From the NCBI RefSeq assembly GCF_014190805.1, contig NZ_JACHVQ010000001.1, forward strand, positions 1 through 64,000: 64,000 nucleotides of DNA, written 5' to 3'. Both the position numbers and the translations under genes were made by a program. Positions 61,279 to 64,000 of the stretch are shown here, in pieces. The first letter of the stretch is position 1, and each line of letters opens with the position of its first letter. The notes beneath the pieces are model-generated. The model ran no database searches. It saw nothing but the letters and a program-made list of their open reading frames with translations, and had not been told where the DNA came from. The stretch is from Flexivirga oryzae (lineage in GTDB: Bacteria; Actinomycetota; Actinomycetes; Actinomycetales; Dermatophilaceae).

Positions 61279-61286
61279 GCCTTTCG
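61236..61286 (+). terminator. Terminator hairpin overlapping the MFS stop
   Basis: CGAAAGGCTCA (61236-61246) pairs with TGAGCCTTTCG (61276-61286), and inner CAAATCCGG partly pairs with CCGGGTTTG. It includes the TGA at 61276-61278. The gene after it is convergent gabT. 61287-61379 shows no other feature. Confidence 0.75.
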
Positions 61287-61379
61287 GTGCTTTTGTGGGC
61301 CTGTCGGTAAGGGGGTTCTGAGGTCCGAGTCCCGCGACGGGTCTCCCCGTGAGACCGATCGTCGGGGTCGAGCGGTGCC

Positions 61380-62720
61380 TCAGGCGAGCTCGGCGAAAGC
61401 GTCACCGAGGACGCCGAGGCCCTCGAGCAGCAGGTCGTCGCTGATGACCAGTGGCGGCAGGAGGCGGATGACGTTGCCGAAGGTGCCGCAGGTGAGGATG
61501 ACGACACCCTGCTCGTGACAGCGCTTCGCGACGGCAGCGGTGAGCGCGGCGTCCGGCTCCTTCGTGCCCGGCTTCACGATCTCGACCGCCAGCATCGCGC
61601 CGCGGCCGCGAATGTCACCGATAGCAGGGGTTTTCGCGGCGATCTCACGCAACTTCGCTGTCGCGACGTCCTCGATGTGCCGCGCGCGGTCGAGCAGGCC
61701 ATCCTGCTCCATCGACGCGATCGAACCGAGCGCTGCGGCGCACGCGACGGGGTTGCCGCCATACGTCCCGCCGAGGCCACCCGGGTGCACCGAGTCCATG
61801 ATCTCGGCGCGGCCGGTGACCGCTGCGAGCGGCAGGCCGCCGGCGATGCCCTTGGCGGTGGTGACCAGATCGGGCACGACGCCCTCGTGGTCGACGGCGA
61901 ACCAGTTGCCGGTCCGCGCGAAACCGCTCTGCACCTCATCGGCGATGAAAACGATCCCGTTGGCGCTGCACCATTCCGCGATCGCGCCGAGAAAACCCGG
62001 TGCCGGCGCGATGAAACCGCCCTCGCCCTGGATCGGCTCGATGAGGAACGCCGCGATCTGGTCGGCGCCGACTGCCTTCTCCGCCATGGTGATCGCACGC
62101 TGGGCGGCTTCCTCGCCGGTCATCCCGTCGGGGTCGCGGAAGGGGTATGACGTGGGCACCCGGTAGATGTCCGAGGCGAAGGGGCCAAACCCCTTCTTGT
62201 AGGGCATCGCCTTCGCGGTGAGCGCCATCGTGAGGTTGGTCCGGCCGTGGTAGGCGTGGTCGACCGCGACGATCGCCTGCCGTCCCGTCGCGTACCGTGC
62301 GATCTTCACGGCGTTCTCGACCGCCTCGGCGCCGGAGTTGAACAGCGCGGACTTCTTCGCGTGATCCCCGGGCGTCAGCTCGGCGAGCTTCTCGGCGACG
62401 GCGACATACCCCTCGTAGGGGGTGACCATGAAGCAGGTGTGGGTGATGTCGGCGACCTGCTGCTGCACGTTCGCCACCACGCGCGGGTTGGCGTTGCCGA
62501 CCGTCGTGACCGCGATGCCGGAGCCGAGGTCGATCAGCGTGTTGCCGTCGACATCCTCGATGATGCCGCCGGCCGCGCGGGCGGCATACACCGGCAGCGT
62601 CGACGACACCCCGCCGGCGACGACAGCAGCGCGACGTGCGGCGAGCTCCTGCGACCGAGGACCGGGGACGGGGGTTTTCAGTTCACGGCGCTGCGCGACG
62701 TCCGGTGTGGTGATTGTCAT
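61380..62720 (-). CDS. gabT: 4-aminobutyrate aminotransferase
   Basis: The 446-residue PLP enzyme starts at ATG 62720. It has IIEDVDGNTLIDLGSGIAVTTVGNANPRV, KSALFNSGAEAVENAVKIARYATGRQAIVAVDHAYHGRTNLTMALT, EPIQGEGGFI, VFIADEVQSGFARTGNWFAVDHEGVVPDLVTTAKGIAGGLPLAAVTGRA (the PLP Lys in TTAKGIAGG) and GGTYGGNPVACAAALGSI. It converts GABA and 2-oxoglutarate to succinate semialdehyde and glutamate. The nearby GntR regulator may control it. Family assignment is firm; substrate preference is inferred. Confidence 0.92.
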   Translation of the reverse strand: MTITTPDVAQRRELKTPVPGPRSQELAARRAAVVAGGVSSTLPVYAARAAGGIIEDVDGNTLIDLGSGIAVTTVGNANPRVVANVQQQVADITHTCFMVTPYEGYVAVAEKLAELTPGDHAKKSALFNSGAEAVENAVKIARYATGRQAIVAVDHAYHGRTNLTMALTAKAMPYKKGFGPFASDIYRVPTSYPFRDPDGMTGEEAAQRAITMAEKAVGADQIAAFLIEPIQGEGGFIAPAPGFLGAIAEWCSANGIVFIADEVQSGFARTGNWFAVDHEGVVPDLVTTAKGIAGGLPLAAVTGRAEIMDSVHPGGLGGTYGGNPVACAAALGSIASMEQDGLLDRARHIEDVATAKLREIAAKTPAIGDIRGRGAMLAVEIVKPGTKEPDAALTAAVAKRCHEQGVVILTCGTFGNVIRLLPPLVISDDLLLEGLGVLGDAFAELA

Positions 62721-62805
62721 GGCGTGCTCCTGCTCCGAACTGGGCGACCACCGCACTCGCGGCGATCAAAGGGTTTCGATTTCGAACTATAGACGACTCT
62801 GCGGC

Positions 62806-63540
62806 TCAATCAACCGTGACGTCGAACTGGTAGCTGTCGGCGCGATAGCAGTGGTCGCCGAACTCCACCGGATCGCCGGCCATGCTGAAGGCGGCTCGTT
62901 GCATGGTGAGCAACGGGACCCCGCCGCCCATCTTGAGGCGTCGTCGTTCGGCGGCGGTCGGGGCTCTCGCGCCGATGCTCTGCTGGGCGACGGTCGGCCC
63001 GGCTCCGCGCCGGCGCAGGACGGCATACAGCCCATCCTCCTCCAGTTGCGGGCGGGGTATGTCGGCGAACGCCGGCGGCAGCCAGTTGTGCAGCAGTGCG
63101 ATGGGTGATCCATCGGCCAGCCGCAGACGAACGATCGACAGCAGGGAGGTGGAATGCGGGAGGGCCAGCGCCGATGCTGCTGGCGCGTTCTGCTCCAGCC
63201 GGAAGTCGATGATCTGAGTGCTCGGCCTGCGCCCCGCACGTGCGAGATCGTCGTAGAGGCTCGTCAGGCCCAGGCGGCGGTGGATGCGCTGGTTCGCGAC
63301 CCGGGTCCCGAGACCGCGCCGCCGGACGATGAGCCCGTCGGCGACCAGGTCCTGGAGGGCTCTGCGCACGGTCGGCCTCGACAACTGGAGGCGCTCGACC
63401 AGAGCCATCTCGTTCTCCAGACTCTGCCCCGGTGTCAGCGCACCGTCATCAATCGCCTGTCGAAGCTGTTCTGCCAGTTGGTGATACAGCGGCACGGGCG
63501 ATGCCCTGTCGATGGTGATGGCAACCGGTGGCGCGGACAT
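62806..63540 (-). CDS. GntR-family regulator with UTRA domain
   Basis: The 244-residue regulator starts at ATG 63540. The N-terminal winged helix (PVPLYHQLAEQLRQAIDDGALTPGQSLENEMALVERLQLSRPTVRRALQDLVADGLIVRRRGLGTRVA) precedes a UTRA effector-binding domain (STQIIDFRLEQNAPAASALALPHSTSLLSIVRLRLADGSPIALLHNWLPPAFAD). HutC-type regulators respond to sugars or amino-acid derivatives. It is divergent from the oxidoreductase gene, over a 146-bp spacer, and probably controls it. The spacer has TCAGGAC-type repeats. Confidence 0.9.
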   Translation of the reverse strand: MSAPPVAITIDRASPVPLYHQLAEQLRQAIDDGALTPGQSLENEMALVERLQLSRPTVRRALQDLVADGLIVRRRGLGTRVANQRIHRRLGLTSLYDDLARAGRRPSTQIIDFRLEQNAPAASALALPHSTSLLSIVRLRLADGSPIALLHNWLPPAFADIPRPQLEEDGLYAVLRRRGAGPTVAQQSIGARAPTAAERRRLKMGGGVPLLTMQRAAFSMAGDPVEFGDHCYRADSYQFDVTVD

Positions 63541-63583
63541 ATGACGATGTTACGCCAAAGATCAGGACGTAATGTTGTCAATA

Positions 63584-63593
63584 TGTCAGGACA
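63584..63593. promoter_or_regulatory. Putative operator TGTC-AG-GACA for the GntR regulator
   Basis: The inverted repeat TGTCAGGACA lies between the divergent genes; TCAGGACGTAAT at 63562-63573 is a related partial copy. Both fit a GntR-type regulator binding site. The ATG of the oxidoreductase is 94 bp downstream. Confidence 0.4.
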
Positions 63594-63686
63594 AATGAAC
63601 TCGTGGTTGCTACTGTCTCCATGTGATCCGGCGTACGGCGCCTGACATCCACTCCTGACACACCTCGACAGATCGGACTGGCACCC

Positions 63687-64000
63687 ATGCGCATCGGATT
63701 GGCCGGCGTTGGTCGGATCGGCGCCTTCCATGCGGCGACCCTGCGGCACCTCGACGGGGTGGACGAGGTCGTCCTCGCCGACGCCCGGGCCGGGACGGCC
63801 GACCGGGTGGCGCGCGAGCTCGGCCTTCGTGCGGTCGGCAGCGTCGATGCGTTGCTCGAGGGAGGGATCGACGGGCTGCTCATCGCGACCGACACCATGA
63901 GTCACGCTCCGCTGTTGCGCAGAGCGATCGCACAAGGTCTGCCCACGTTCTGCGAGAAGCCGGTCGCGGCCGCCCTGGATGAGACGATCGAGCTCGCCGA
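63687..64000 (+). CDS. Gfo/Idh/MocA-family oxidoreductase (3' end outside window)
   Basis: The frame starts at ATG 63687 and is open to the end of the window (104 residues seen). The N-terminal Rossmann motif RIGLAGVGRIGAFHAATLRHL (GxGxxG) is followed by DEVVLADARAGTADRVARELG and GIDGLLIATDTMSHAPLLRRAIAQGLPTFCEKPVA, with the diagnostic EKP motif. Family members oxidise sugar or inositol-type substrates with NAD(P). Substrate is not known from this part. Its divergent GntR neighbour suggests a carbohydrate catabolism locus continuing to the right. Confidence 0.9.
   Translation, partial: MRIGLAGVGRIGAFHAATLRHLDGVDEVVLADARAGTADRVARELGLRAVGSVDALLEGGIDGLLIATDTMSHAPLLRRAIAQGLPTFCEKPVAAALDETIELA

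Overview
The window is about 70% GC, with short intergenic gaps, many GTGA/ATGA start-stop overlaps and GTG starts. It carries actinobacterial markers: a UPF0182 membrane protein, a PPA1309-family protein, a DUF2342 zincin-like protein, a Tad/Flp pilus of actinobacterial layout, a DUF1416 gene beside a rhodanese, and prfB-ftsE-ftsX-M23-smpB. This points to a chromosomal segment of a high-GC Gram-positive, most likely Micrococcales. Dermacoccaceae/Dermatophilaceae is my guess for the family and is only weakly supported.

Layout. 1-9.5 kb: end of a NarL-type two-component pair, a NUDIX/DUF2342 operon, moaE, a PDZ/Lon-type secreted protease and a large UPF0182 protein. 9.5-10.2 kb: repeat-rich spacer with a decayed Fic-like remnant, an initiator tRNA and a terminator. 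10.27-16.8 kb: a complete Wadjet (JetABCD) anti-plasmid operon. 16.8-22.2 kb: a frameshifted MOSC gene and a nucleotidyltransferase, transcribed divergently from the RNA-repair pair Hen1-Pnkp. Wadjet and the RNA-repair genes together form a 12-kb defence and repair island beside the tRNA. 22.2-28.4 kb: DUF1416/rhodanese, a class V aminotransferase, SRPBCC, an HTH/cupin/DUF2249 divergon and a RES-type toxin-antitoxin pair. 28.4-37.6 kb: an orphan EssC/EccC-like FtsK ATPase, divergent from a Tad pilus operon (tadA, tadB, tadC, pilin, two TadE-like genes and a TadG-like gene). 37.6-46.4 kb: housekeeping genes prfB, ftsE, ftsX, an M23 peptidase, smpB, a LolA-like lipoprotein-type protein and an ABC exporter. 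46.4-53 kb: small genes, a broken ParDE pair, and an FHA / FHA-ABC / scramblase-like operon. 53-64 kb: ndh, two M16 peptidases, a ThrE-type exporter, an ArsR-like regulator with an MFS transporter, gabT, a GntR regulator and the start of a Gfo/Idh/MocA oxidoreductase.

The most unusual signal is not a gene. The 8-mer 5'-GTATGNCG-3' (complement CGNCATAC) occurs roughly 95 times by hand count on both strands, against about 6-7 expected for this base composition. It occurs in every reading frame and forces rare codons (Ile ATA, Val GTA, His CAT, Gly GGT, Tyr TAT). It is also packed three times into a 38-bp repeat found downstream of two genes. Its density resembles the DNA uptake sequences of naturally competent bacteria, and the window carries a Tad pilus, the machine class linked to competence in Micrococcus. 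This interpretation is inference.

Other unusual points: two 51-bp tandem arrays, one of which is translated as the N-terminus of an ABC ATPase; an FHA-ABC gene that seems to start at ATC; frameshifted MOSC and ParE genes; and several apparently leaderless starts.
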